In this document: in pieces, positions 26,196 through 34,550 of the stretch
Position numbering within the stretch: the stretch's first letter is position 1
Layout of the letters: each line of letters starts with the position of its first letter
Assembly: GCA_947503925.1 (NCBI GenBank)
Contig: CANNFQ010000011.1
Coordinates: 1 to 64,000 of the forward strand
Direction of reading: 5' to 3'
Length of the DNA: 64,000 bases
Source of the DNA: an uncultured Paracoccaceae bacterium
GTDB taxonomy: Bacteria; Pseudomonadota; Alphaproteobacteria; Rhodobacterales; Rhodobacteraceae
Position numbers and translations under genes: made by a program
Notes under the pieces: model-generated
Database searches by the model: none
What the model saw: only the letters and a program-made list of their open reading frames with translations
Told to the model about the DNA's origin: nothing

Positions 26196-26197
26196 GC

Positions 26198-27214
26198 CTA
26201 GTGTTCCTTCATAACGGATTTGAGCGCGGCACCAACGCGGGCGGGGCCAGGGAAGTAGTCCCATTCCTGAGCGTGCGGATATGGTGTATCCCAGCCGGTC
26301 ACGCGGATGATTGGCGCTTCGAGATGATAGAAGCACGCTTCTTGCACTTGCGCGCTCAGCTCGGCCCCGAAGCCTGACGTCTTCGTCGCTTCATGGAGGA
26401 CAACACATCGCCCGGTCTTTTTCACGGATACTTCGATCGTTTCCAGATCAAGTGGGATGAGGGAGCGTAGATCAATGACCTCAGCATCAACCCCAGTTTC
26501 TTGGGCCGCTGTTAAGGCAACATGAACCATCGTCCCATAAGCCAGAACAGTGACGTCCTGCCCCTCACGTCGGATTGCTGCTTTGCCGATTTCGGTTGTA
26601 TAATAGGCGTCATTGACCTCCCCAAGTTCGTGCTTTTTCCAAGGCACAACGGGGCGGTCGTGATGGCCATCAAACGGACCGTTATAAAGTCGCTTCGGTT
26701 CCAAGATGATGACCGGATCGGGGTCTTCAATCGCGGCACATAACAACCCTTTGGCATCTTGCGGATTTGATGGGACAACAACTTTAAGACCAGCCACATG
26801 AGTGAACAAAGCCTCTGGGCTTTGGCTGTGGGTTTGACCACCATAAATACCGCCACCAGTTGGCATGCGGATCACTATAGGGCAGGTGAAATCACCGGCA
26901 GAGCGGTGCCGCAAACGCGCGGCTTCGCTAACGATCTGATCATAGGCGGGATACATGTAATCAGCGAACTGGATTTCGACGACGGGCCGCAAGCCATAGG
27001 CCGCCATGCCAATTCCGGTCCCAATCAAACCGCTTTCATTGATCGGCGCATCAAAGCAGCGCGATGTGCCGTATTTCTGTTGAAGGCCAGCCGTGCAGCG
27101 GAACACACCTCCAAAATATCCGACATCCTCACCATAAACCACCACACGGTCATCGCGCTCCATCGCAAGGTCATGCGCGTTCTGGATAGCCTCAATCATT
27201 GTAAGCTGTGCCAT
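26198..27214 (-). CDS. bkdA2: Branched-chain 2-oxoacid dehydrogenase E1 beta
   Basis: A 338-residue beta subunit of the thiamine-diphosphate E1 enzyme. MAQLTMIEAIQNAHDLAMERDDRVVVYGEDVGYFGGVFRCTAGL is the typical branched-chain E1beta start, with the GEDVG and PINESG motifs contacting TPP; the C-terminal half has VLHEATKTSGFGAELSAQVQE. The start at 27214 is one base after the E1alpha stop. Confidence 0.94.
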   Translation of the reverse strand: MAQLTMIEAIQNAHDLAMERDDRVVVYGEDVGYFGGVFRCTAGLQQKYGTSRCFDAPINESGLIGTGIGMAAYGLRPVVEIQFADYMYPAYDQIVSEAARLRHRSAGDFTCPIVIRMPTGGGIYGGQTHSQSPEALFTHVAGLKVVVPSNPQDAKGLLCAAIEDPDPVIILEPKRLYNGPFDGHHDRPVVPWKKHELGEVNDAYYTTEIGKAAIRREGQDVTVLAYGTMVHVALTAAQETGVDAEVIDLRSLIPLDLETIEVSVKKTGRCVVLHEATKTSGFGAELSAQVQEACFYHLEAPIIRVTGWDTPYPHAQEWDYFPGPARVGAALKSVMKEH

Positions 27215-27215
27215 T

Positions 27216-28448
27216 TTAGAACCCCGCTTCTTGGCGTTGCGCGCGAAGGTGTGGTGGCATCTCGGCATAGACATCTTCGAACATGTCGCGTGGGGATGGG
27301 GCAGGGCCAGAAATCAAAGTACCGTTCGCTTCGGCCTCTTTCTGGGCAAAGCGGACTTCATCTTGGATTTCAGCTTCAGCCTGCTTGTGCCGATCATCGC
27401 TCCAAGCGTCGATAGAAATAAGGTGGGCTTTAAGACGTTCAATCGGATCACCCAATGGCCACGAATGGCCCTCTTCCTTGGCGCGATACGCACTCGGATC
27501 ATCTGAGGTCGAATGCCCGCCCGAACGGTAAGTGACGTGTTCAATCAGGGTTGAGCCATGGCCGCTGCGGGCCCGTTCTGCCGCCCATCGCGCCACAGCA
27601 TGTACGGCCAAATAGTCGTTGCCATCAACACGGATCGCCGGAATCCCAAAGCCGTGACCGCGCGCTGCAAATGTCGTGGCATTTCCTCTGGCGATGCCTT
27701 GGAAAGTAGAAATGGCCCATTGATTGTTGACGATATTCAGAATGACCGGTGCTTTATAGGTCGAGGCGAATACCATCGCAGAGTGGAAATCCGTCTCAGC
27801 GGTTGATCCGTCGCCGATCCAAGCGGCAGCAATCTTGGTGTCGCCTGAGATTGCAGATGCCATGCCCCAGCCTACGGCTTGCACGAACTGAGTCCCGAGA
27901 TTTCCCGACAAGGAAAAAAAGCCGTGGTCTTTTGCGGAGTAGAAGATCGGCATCTGCCGACCTTTGATGGGGTCGGCTGCATTGGAATAGATCTGGTTCA
28001 TCATCGTCGTCAGTGGGTAGCCACCCGCGATAAGTAATCCAGCTTGCCTATATGTCGGGAAATGCATGTCGCCATCACGTAGGGCGAGCCGAAACGCGCA
28101 TGCAACGGCCTCTTCGCCAAGATGCTGCATGTAGAAGCTTGTCTTCCCTTGACGCTGAGCTCGAAGCATCCGGTCGTCAAAAGTTCTCAGCGTCATCATA
28201 TGACGAAGCCCGTCCAGAAGTGCTTCCTTTTCGAACGTACCCGCCCACGGGCCTTTTGCCTCTCCGTCATCGTCGAGCACGCGAACGATCGAAAAGGCAA
28301 GGTCACGTATGTCTTCGGGGGCTGTCAAAGGATCAGGCCGTCTTGTTTCCCCCGCGACAGGTACTTCAAACCCCGAGAAGTCTGGCGTGTCTCCGGGTCT
28401 GCAACCTGGTTCTGGAACATGGAGCGTGAGTGGGACAGAATTGGACAT
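27216..28448 (-). CDS. bkdA1: Branched-chain 2-oxoacid dehydrogenase E1 alpha
   Basis: A 410-residue TPP-dependent subunit that decarboxylates the keto acids of valine, leucine and isoleucine. The TPP-binding motif is GDGSTAETDFHSAMVFASTYKAPVILNIVNN (residues about 205-235), and the phosphorylation-loop region YRSGGHSTSDDPSAYR is present as in BCKDH E1alpha. An N-terminal extension of about 40 residues (LHVPEPGCRPGDTPDFSGF) is typical of the BkdA1 class. It follows the SDR gene by eight bases in the operon. Confidence 0.94.
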   Translation of the reverse strand: MSNSVPLTLHVPEPGCRPGDTPDFSGFEVPVAGETRRPDPLTAPEDIRDLAFSIVRVLDDDGEAKGPWAGTFEKEALLDGLRHMMTLRTFDDRMLRAQRQGKTSFYMQHLGEEAVACAFRLALRDGDMHFPTYRQAGLLIAGGYPLTTMMNQIYSNAADPIKGRQMPIFYSAKDHGFFSLSGNLGTQFVQAVGWGMASAISGDTKIAAAWIGDGSTAETDFHSAMVFASTYKAPVILNIVNNQWAISTFQGIARGNATTFAARGHGFGIPAIRVDGNDYLAVHAVARWAAERARSGHGSTLIEHVTYRSGGHSTSDDPSAYRAKEEGHSWPLGDPIERLKAHLISIDAWSDDRHKQAEAEIQDEVRFAQKEAEANGTLISGPAPSPRDMFEDVYAEMPPHLRAQRQEAGF

Positions 28449-28456
28449 TGGATTTC

Positions 28457-29224
28457 CTATTTCGCCTGCATGCGTGTCGCACCATCAATACGCACGACTT
28501 CACCGTTCATCATTGAATTGCTTGCCAAAAACGCGACGAGCTCTGCAAATTCTTCAGGTTTTCCAAGCCGTGATGGAAACGGAATATTGACTGCGAGTGC
28601 GTCCTGAACATCTTGCGGAAAGGATGTGACCATAGGTGTTCCGAAGATACCGGGCGCGATGGCCAAGACGCGCACACCCGTCTTGGTCAGATCGCGGGCC
28701 ATCGGCAGCGTCATACCCGCAACCCCCGCCTTAGAAGCCGCATAGGCAATCTGCCCCATCTGCCCCTCAAATGCCGCGATGGACGACGTGTTGATGATCA
28801 CGCCGCGTTCACCGTCCGCATTCATTGCGGGTAGGTCGGACATGCCTAGCGCGGACTGTGTTGCGACGTTGAAGGTGCCAAGCAGATTAACCCCAAGGAC
28901 CTTTTCAAAGAGAGCGGCATCATGCACAGCGCCACGGGAAATGGTCTTGGCACTTGGGGCAATTCCTGCGCAATTTACACAAATGCGTTCTTGCCCAATT
29001 TCCGCGCGAACAGTGGAGAGCGCTTTGGAAACAGACGACGCGTCGGTTACATCCACTTGTCCGAAAGCGCCGCCAATCCTTTCTGCAAGACGCGTGCCGT
29101 CAGCTTCGTTGAGGTCAAGGATGCCGACACGCACACCAAGTCCGGACAGATGTTCAGCGACTGCAGCACCGAGACCAGATGCCCCGCCTGAGACGATTGC
29201 TGATATTTCGGAGTTCATTTGCAT
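28457..29224 (-). CDS. SDR oxidoreductase, 3-hydroxyacyl-CoA dehydrogenase type II-like
   Basis: A 255-residue short-chain dehydrogenase. The start is set at the ATG at 29224 (MQMNSEISAIVSGGASGLGAAVAEHL); a GTG at 29233, next to the upstream stop, and an ATG at 29218 are alternatives. The NAD site is SGGASGLG, and the catalytic residues are in NTSSIAAFEGQMGQIAYAASKAGV (Ser, Tyr, Lys). Best resemblance is to HSD17B10-type enzymes, which oxidise 2-methyl-3-hydroxybutyryl-CoA in isoleucine breakdown. Its place between a crotonase and the E1 genes supports that role. Confidence 0.88.
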   Translation of the reverse strand: MQMNSEISAIVSGGASGLGAAVAEHLSGLGVRVGILDLNEADGTRLAERIGGAFGQVDVTDASSVSKALSTVRAEIGQERICVNCAGIAPSAKTISRGAVHDAALFEKVLGVNLLGTFNVATQSALGMSDLPAMNADGERGVIINTSSIAAFEGQMGQIAYAASKAGVAGMTLPMARDLTKTGVRVLAIAPGIFGTPMVTSFPQDVQDALAVNIPFPSRLGKPEEFAELVAFLASNSMMNGEVVRIDGATRMQAK

Positions 29225-29233
29225 CGTCTTCAC

Positions 29234-30004
29234 TCACTTTCCGCTAAAATTTGGGGGACGTTTTTCGAGGAAGGCAGACATGCCCTCTTTCTGATCTTCG
29301 GTCGCAAACAGAGAGTGAAAAACCCGCCGCTCGAACAGCAACCCTTCGGATAGGTTGTTTTCGTCGACCCGGTGTACGGCTTCGCGGGCCAAACGGACCG
29401 CAGGTGCAGAGAAGCCTGCTATCGCTGCTGCCGCGTCCATCGCAGCAGAAATTACGTCATCGTCAGGCAGAACCCGCGCCACCAATCCGCAATCAAGCGC
29501 TTCGGCGGCATCAATCGTGCGGGCGGTCAATGTCATGTCCATCGCTTTTGCCCGACCTACCAGACGGGACAGCCGTTGCGTGCCGCCGATACCGGGGATC
29601 ACCCCAAGTTTAAGCTCGGGCAGACCGAACTTGGCGCTTTCTCCGGCAATGATGAAATCGCACATCATGGCGAGTTCGCACCCACCACCGAGAGCGTATC
29701 CACGTACAGCTGCAATTTTTGGCGTGCGGATCTTCGAAAATGTATCCCAAATACTGAAGTAGTCTTGGTCGGCCATTTCAGCGTAAGACTTCGACTGCAT
29801 TTCAGCGATATCGGCACCTGCTGCAAATGCTCTTTCGCTTCCAGTAACAACGATGCAACGGACGTCTGGGTTTTTGTCCAGATCAATCAGCGCGCCTATC
29901 ATATCCTGAGCAAGCTGTTCAGAAAGCGCGTTCAGCTGTTTGGGGCGATTTAAGGTAATGCAGGCCGTTCCGCTGGCCTGTTCAACGATGATTGTCTCAG
30001 TCAT
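29234..30004 (-). CDS. Enoyl-CoA hydratase (crotonase)
   Basis: A 256-residue crotonase. It has ERAFAAGADIAEM, forming the oxyanion hole, and ALGGGCELAMMCDFIIAGESAKFGLPELKLGVIPGIGGTQRL, with both catalytic glutamates in the usual positions. In this operon it would hydrate methacrylyl-CoA (valine) and tiglyl-CoA (isoleucine). Its ATG shares one base with the mmsB stop (TGATG). Confidence 0.92.
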   Translation of the reverse strand: MTETIIVEQASGTACITLNRPKQLNALSEQLAQDMIGALIDLDKNPDVRCIVVTGSERAFAAGADIAEMQSKSYAEMADQDYFSIWDTFSKIRTPKIAAVRGYALGGGCELAMMCDFIIAGESAKFGLPELKLGVIPGIGGTQRLSRLVGRAKAMDMTLTARTIDAAEALDCGLVARVLPDDDVISAAMDAAAAIAGFSAPAVRLAREAVHRVDENNLSEGLLFERRVFHSLFATEDQKEGMSAFLEKRPPNFSGK

Positions 30005-30876
30005 CAGGACACCGCCCCTTTCGAACGGAGCGTTTCGATAATTGCCGAGAAGTCGCGGTCCACGTCTTCATCGACAACAAAGTCGCGATAAATTTCGGTC
30101 ACATTGGCTCCAAGCGGTGTGGCCGCATTCGACGACCATGCGGCCTGTTGGCTGAGCTCAAGATCCTTGAGCATCAAACTAGCTGCAAACCCAGGTTGAT
30201 AATGATTGTCTGCAGGGGACTGAGGGCCAACATCGGGCACCGGACAATATGTGTTCATGGACCAGCTTTGGCCCGAAGAAGTAGATACAACGTCGAATAA
30301 CGCAGTGGCTGAAAGGCCGAGCTTTTCTGCCAAGACAAAGGCTTCACACGTACCGACCATCGTGATGCCAAGGATCATGTTGTTACACATCTTTGCGGCC
30401 TGTCCGGACCCATTGGCGCCGCAGTGTACGGTACGCTGACCCATTGCTGACAGCAGCGGCTCAGCCTGTGCCAAAGCACTAGCATCGCCTCCGACCATGA
30501 AGGTCAAAGTGCCTGCAGTGGCACCGGTGGTGCCACCAGATACGGGTGCATCAATGGCAACGTGGCCTGCTTCTTTTGCCATGCCCGCAGCCGTTCGTGC
30601 GCTCTCGACGTCCGCTGTGGAGCAGTCAATGAACAGGCTGGCATCGCGCGCACCTGGGATGACGTCTGCGTAGACGTCTTTCAGAATATGCCCATTCGGG
30701 AGCATCGTGATGATAGCGTCGGCTTGCGCTGCGGCGGTCCTGGCGCTGTCACACTTTGTGGCGCCCTCTGGCATATCACCAGACAAATCGAAGCCGAAGA
30801 CATCATGCCCTGCGAGAACCAAGTTCCGAGCCATGGGGCGCCCCATATTGCCTAATCCAATAAATGCGATTTTCAT
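30004..30876 (-). CDS. mmsB: 3-hydroxyisobutyrate dehydrogenase
   Basis: A 290-residue beta-hydroxyacid dehydrogenase that oxidises 3-hydroxyisobutyrate to methylmalonate semialdehyde. The start MKIAFIGLGNMGRPMARNL at 30876 overlaps the hydrolase stop by four bases. Conserved pieces are IGLGNMG (NAD site), APVSGGTTGATAGTLTFMVGG (substrate loop), GQAAKMCNNMILG with the catalytic Lys, and the C-terminal helical domain. No methylmalonate-semialdehyde dehydrogenase (mmsA) lies in the window. Confidence 0.93.
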   Translation of the reverse strand: MKIAFIGLGNMGRPMARNLVLAGHDVFGFDLSGDMPEGATKCDSARTAAAQADAIITMLPNGHILKDVYADVIPGARDASLFIDCSTADVESARTAAGMAKEAGHVAIDAPVSGGTTGATAGTLTFMVGGDASALAQAEPLLSAMGQRTVHCGANGSGQAAKMCNNMILGITMVGTCEAFVLAEKLGLSATALFDVVSTSSGQSWSMNTYCPVPDVGPQSPADNHYQPGFAASLMLKDLELSQQAAWSSNAATPLGANVTEIYRDFVVDEDVDRDFSAIIETLRSKGAVS

Positions 30877-31925
30877 GAACCGTTCTCCAAAAATACAAGG
30901 TCTCCGCCCGGGGCTGGGCGGCGCATCTCTTGTGCAATCTCTAATGGAAGGGATGCCATCGTCGGGTACGACCAATTTGGCTGCCGGTCTTTGTCGATGA
31001 TGGCTGCGCGTGTGCCTTCGAGAAACTCGGATGCACCGAGTGTCGCACGGCTGACAAAGCGGTACTCGTCTTGTAGAGCGCGTCGCAAAGACTGATGTTC
31101 GCGCGCGGCTCTTATCAATGAAAGCGTGGTCGCCATTGAGAGAGGCGCATTCGCGCGCATTACACTGGCTGTCTTGAGGCTCCAGTCAGTCTTCATTGCC
31201 TTCAAGCGGGCGAGGACGTCTTCAACGGTCTCTGCGGAAAACGCATTGTCGATTTCGTCTCGGATCTGGACAAAGCCTGAGGGTGAAGCATTAGCGATGC
31301 CGTTCCCCTTCAAATGTTTCAGATCCGGACCGTGGTCTTGCCACGTCTCTACGTCCGTTGAATTTAGGGTTTGATCGCAGAGACCCGCATAAAGGCAATC
31401 TGAAGCCGTTAATCTTGCGCCGGTCAGGGCAATGTATTCGCCGCATCGCCCGGGAGCTTGCGCCAACAGCAGCGAAGCACCAATATCAGGTATCAGCCCA
31501 ATGCTGCATTCTGGCATCGCAAAGACTGTATTCTCGGTCATGATCCGAAAGGAGCAATGAGCCGCAAGTCCAACCCCGCCACCCATCACGATCCCATTTA
31601 CAATCGAGACAGTTGGCTTTGGAAAATTCGCGATAAGGTCGTTAAGTTGGTACTCTGCTTGCCAAAAGGCGCGGCCATACTCATGGTTACCTGATTTGCC
31701 TTCATAATAAAGGTTGGCGATGTCTCCACCAGCGCAGAATGCGCGACCTTCACTTGCGACAAACCCAACGGCATCGACGCTGGGGTCTGACCGCCAAGCG
31801 AGAAGTGTTTCGGTGATCTCTTCGATCATCCCAATCGTTAAGGCGTTGAGTGTTTTGGGGCGGTTAAGCCTGATTGTTCCAACGCGGTTCCGGATAGAAA
31901 TTATGAGGTAAGACTGCGCAGTCAT
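30873..31925 (-). CDS. 3-hydroxyisobutyryl-CoA hydrolase
   Basis: A 350-residue crotonase-fold thioesterase (HIBCH type), longer than ordinary hydratases by the C-terminal extension typical of the family. It has RAFCAGGDIANLY, IVNGIVMGGGVGLAAHCSFRIMTENTVFAMPECSIGLIPDIGASLLLAQAPG and a C-terminal domain with the LRRALQDEYR-type helix. It releases 3-hydroxyisobutyrate from its CoA ester in valine breakdown. ATGA overlaps at both ends show tight coupling. Confidence 0.9.
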   Translation of the reverse strand: MTAQSYLIISIRNRVGTIRLNRPKTLNALTIGMIEEITETLLAWRSDPSVDAVGFVASEGRAFCAGGDIANLYYEGKSGNHEYGRAFWQAEYQLNDLIANFPKPTVSIVNGIVMGGGVGLAAHCSFRIMTENTVFAMPECSIGLIPDIGASLLLAQAPGRCGEYIALTGARLTASDCLYAGLCDQTLNSTDVETWQDHGPDLKHLKGNGIANASPSGFVQIRDEIDNAFSAETVEDVLARLKAMKTDWSLKTASVMRANAPLSMATTLSLIRAAREHQSLRRALQDEYRFVSRATLGASEFLEGTRAAIIDKDRQPNWSYPTMASLPLEIAQEMRRPAPGGDLVFLENGS

Positions 31926-33073
31926 GAGCGGTCGCGCTCAGCGAGAAGCTCGCGTGCGGTGATGACACGCATGATCTCGTTGGTGCCCTCAAGAATCTGG
32001 TGCACCCGAAGATCGCGCACGATCTTTTCAATGCCGTAGTCCGCAAGGTAGCCGTAGCCACCAAGCAACTGAAGGGCATCGTTGGCAACCTTAAAGGCGA
32101 TATCAGTCACAAAACGCTTAGCCATCGCGCAGTGCTTTGTCGCGTCGGGCTGATTGTTGTCGAGCTTCCATGCGGCTTGTCTCAGGAGGACTCTTGCCGC
32201 CTGAAGCTCCGTCTCCATATCTGCAAGTTTAAACTGGAGACCCTGAAACTGATCAATTGATCTTCCGAATGCTTTGCGTTCTGCCATATAGGACAGGGCG
32301 AGCTTCAGAGCCTGCTGCGCGCCACCGAGTGCACAGGCCGCAATGTTCAACCGGCCGCCGTCCAGTCCTTCCATCGCATAGGAGAACCCCTTGCCCTCTT
32401 CGCCAAGAAGGTTTGCCGCAGGCACGGTGCAATCATCAAATTGGACTTGTGCTGTCGGCTGTGCTTTCCAGCCCATTTTGTGCTCGCTGGCACCAAAACT
32501 CAGGCCATTCGTTCCGTCTTCCACAATAAGTGACGAGATTCCCTTCGGGCCATCGGCGCCGGTTCTACACATGACGACATATAAGTCTGCGTAACCGCCT
32601 CCCGAAATAAAGGCCTTCGTTCCATTCATGGTAAAGCCGTTCTCAGAAGACTCTGCTTTGGTCCGAAGTGCTGCGGCATCTGATCCGGAACCGGGCTCTG
32701 TGAGGCAATAAGCAGCAATCGCCTCCATAGAGACAAGCGATGACATCCATCGTTCTTGGACCTCCTTGGACGCATACTTGGCGCACATGTTGGTGCACAT
32801 ATTATGGATCGAAATAAACGCAGCGACAGATGGGCAGCCCGCAGCAAGGGCTTCGAAAACCAACGTTGCATCAAGTCGGCTAAGGCCAATGCCACCTAAC
32901 TCTTCGGGAACGTAGATGGCTCCAAAGCCAAGTTCGCCAGCTGACGTCAGCACCTCTCGTGGGATGGACCCCTCGGCCTCCCATTTATATGCATTTGGAG
33001 CCAAGTTCGATTGCCCGAATTCGTAGGCTGTTTCGAAGATAAGCGCTTGCTCATCTGTTAATGCAAAATCCAT
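31922..33073 (-). CDS. Acyl-CoA dehydrogenase, isobutyryl-CoA type
   Basis: A 383-residue FAD enzyme that desaturates isobutyryl-CoA (or 2-methylbutyryl-CoA). The start MDFALTDEQALIFETAYEFGQ at 33073 follows GAGAGACG-like purines; the longer frame is upstream of the promoter. Motifs AYCLTEPGSGSDAAALRTKAE, GMGWKAQPTAQVQFDDC-like FAD loops and the C-terminal HQILEGTNEIMRVI with the catalytic Glu are present. It is first in the nine-gene operon, so its upstream gap holds the operon promoter. Substrate is inferred from context. Confidence 0.88.
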   Translation of the reverse strand: MDFALTDEQALIFETAYEFGQSNLAPNAYKWEAEGSIPREVLTSAGELGFGAIYVPEELGGIGLSRLDATLVFEALAAGCPSVAAFISIHNMCTNMCAKYASKEVQERWMSSLVSMEAIAAYCLTEPGSGSDAAALRTKAESSENGFTMNGTKAFISGGGYADLYVVMCRTGADGPKGISSLIVEDGTNGLSFGASEHKMGWKAQPTAQVQFDDCTVPAANLLGEEGKGFSYAMEGLDGGRLNIAACALGGAQQALKLALSYMAERKAFGRSIDQFQGLQFKLADMETELQAARVLLRQAAWKLDNNQPDATKHCAMAKRFVTDIAFKVANDALQLLGGYGYLADYGIEKIVRDLRVHQILEGTNEIMRVITARELLAERDRS

Positions 33074-33237
33074 TCGTCTCTCCCCCAAACCCACAACTAA
33101 GCATGCGCTCAGTAGGTCAGCAATATTGACCCACACGATATTCTATCTAGAGGAAAATTGTCTTTTGAACATTGGGATTTGTGAGGTATTTGAGAAAGAA
33201 CCTTTGCTTAACGCCTATAAATGAAAAAGGATGTGCT

Positions 33238-33699
33238 TTGAGAATTCTAGATGATACTGATAAACGAATACTCAGAGCACTTGTGAAAGACGGGCGTTTA
33301 TCAAACGCCGATCTGGCCAAGACAGTTGGTCTTTCGCCCAGTCCCTGCTGGCAGCGTGTCAAACGATTAGAACAGGATGGTGTGATATCCGGCTATACTG
33401 CGATTTTGGATCATGAGGTGCTTGGGGTAGGGGAGACTGTGATGGTTGAAGTCTCATTGGAGCAGCACGACTCAGAAGTCCTCGAGAATTTTGGACGCGC
33501 AATGTCTGCGCTCCCGGAAGTTCTGGAAGTCTATCTTATGGCTGGCGATTGTGACTTCTTCGTCAAAGTTGCAGCGAATGGCACTAAGGGGATCGAGGAG
33601 TTTCTCCGAGAAAGGCTTTTCAAAGTTGCTGGCCTAAGGCACTCAAGATCGAACTTCTCATTAAGATGTCTAAAGCGGGTTGGCTCTTATGTGCCGTGA
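33238..33699 (+). CDS. Lrp/AsnC-family regulator (BkdR-like), TTG start
   Basis: A 153-residue feast/famine regulator. I place the start at the TTG at 33238 (read as Met, then RILDDTDKRILRALVKDGRLS), because AAAAGG lies 6 to 8 bases upstream and the usual Lrp N-terminus DDTDKRIL follows at once; the open frame reaches 33172. The helix-turn-helix is LSNADLAKTVGLSPSPCWQRVKRLEQDGVI, and the C-terminal RAM domain has VYLMAGDCDFFVKVAA. It is divergent from the branched-chain operon and is its likely activator, responding to leucine or valine as known for BkdR. Confidence 0.88.
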   Translation: MRILDDTDKRILRALVKDGRLSNADLAKTVGLSPSPCWQRVKRLEQDGVISGYTAILDHEVLGVGETVMVEVSLEQHDSEVLENFGRAMSALPEVLEVYLMAGDCDFFVKVAANGTKGIEEFLRERLFKVAGLRHSRSNFSLRCLKRVGSYVP

Positions 33700-33704
33700 T
33701 CAGA

Positions 33705-34550
33705 TCATGGCTCGCTAAGGTCATCTAGGCTGTCTTGTTGTTTGATCCCACGTGCAAAAGCCTCAAAAACATCGTCAGTGGTCCTAAAAATTTTGGCTTG
33801 AGCGAAGTGATCTGCAACTTCGGTAGATATCTGATCTAAGGATTTTGCTTCGGGATTGCCAGAAGCCCACGCTCTTCCGGGATGGACGGTGTCCCAAGGA
33901 CTCTTGTTGTTTGCCCGGGTAGATGACGCGTCACCATGCTTGCCTAAACCAAACAAAATGCGGGTTTCATTGTTCCAGATCGGTTCGAAAAGGCGGATGA
34001 GATGGATCTCCGCAGATGCTTGATATCCACTCTGGACTGCGAGTGAACGACACTCGAAGTCCGCCAGTTCAATCCCAGCAACCTTGTCGATGTTTTTACG
34101 GTGCTCGCCCAATCTGTCAGTCAATTTGGTAAGTTGCTCGATCACAGTCTTTGCATTTGCGGGGGGATCTGCTTTGCCAACATATATGGGTGTCTCCGTT
34201 CCAGAGATTGGCGCATAGATATCAGCGTCACCAGTGTAATAGATAGCGTATACACCAGAACCATATGCTTTGGACACGTCGGCCAAGGGCCGGCGATCTT
34301 GGGCGATCAGCGCCAACGCAACAAAATGACCAATGAGCCGCGGCTCGGTCGGATCGAAAAAAGATTCTGGAAGAGAGACGGGATCAAGATCGCGGGTAAG
34401 GCGATCGAGCAACTCTTGCATATCTGAAATAGACCCAAGCAGCGCTTTGCGAGAGGGACCTGTCAAAGTGGCTGTTTTCGCGAGGTCTCTGAGCTCTTCG
34501 ATCGCAGCGCGCGTCTCGTCGACCTTAATCAACTCTGGGCGGCGCGCCAT
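33705..34550 (-). CDS. Type II restriction endonuclease, Eco29kI-like (GIY-YIG)
   Basis: A 281-residue nuclease. The ATG at 34550 shares its A with the methyltransferase stop (TGATG). It has the GIY-YIG layout: GSGVYAIYYTGD ... PIYVGKADPP (about residues 97-130), RLGEHRKNIDK with basic residues, ASAEIHLIRLFEPIWN with the metal-binding Glu and the family Asn, and VHPGRAWAS. This matches the Eco29kI family, which cuts CCGCGG; the target here is inferred. CCGCGG occurs in the window, also inside this gene (near 34338), so the partner methyltransferase would have to protect it. Confidence 0.85.
   Translation of the reverse strand: MARRPELIKVDETRAAIEELRDLAKTATLTGPSRKALLGSISDMQELLDRLTRDLDPVSLPESFFDPTEPRLIGHFVALALIAQDRRPLADVSKAYGSGVYAIYYTGDADIYAPISGTETPIYVGKADPPANAKTVIEQLTKLTDRLGEHRKNIDKVAGIELADFECRSLAVQSGYQASAEIHLIRLFEPIWNNETRILFGLGKHGDASSTRANNKSPWDTVHPGRAWASGNPEAKSLDQISTEVADHFAQAKIFRTTDDVFEAFARGIKQQDSLDDLSEP

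Noticed and set aside
33074..33237. Lrp consensus site between the acyl-CoA dehydrogenase and Lrp genes
   Set aside because: TAGAGGAAAATTGTCTTTTG is only loosely like the E. coli Lrp box; too degenerate to list as a site.
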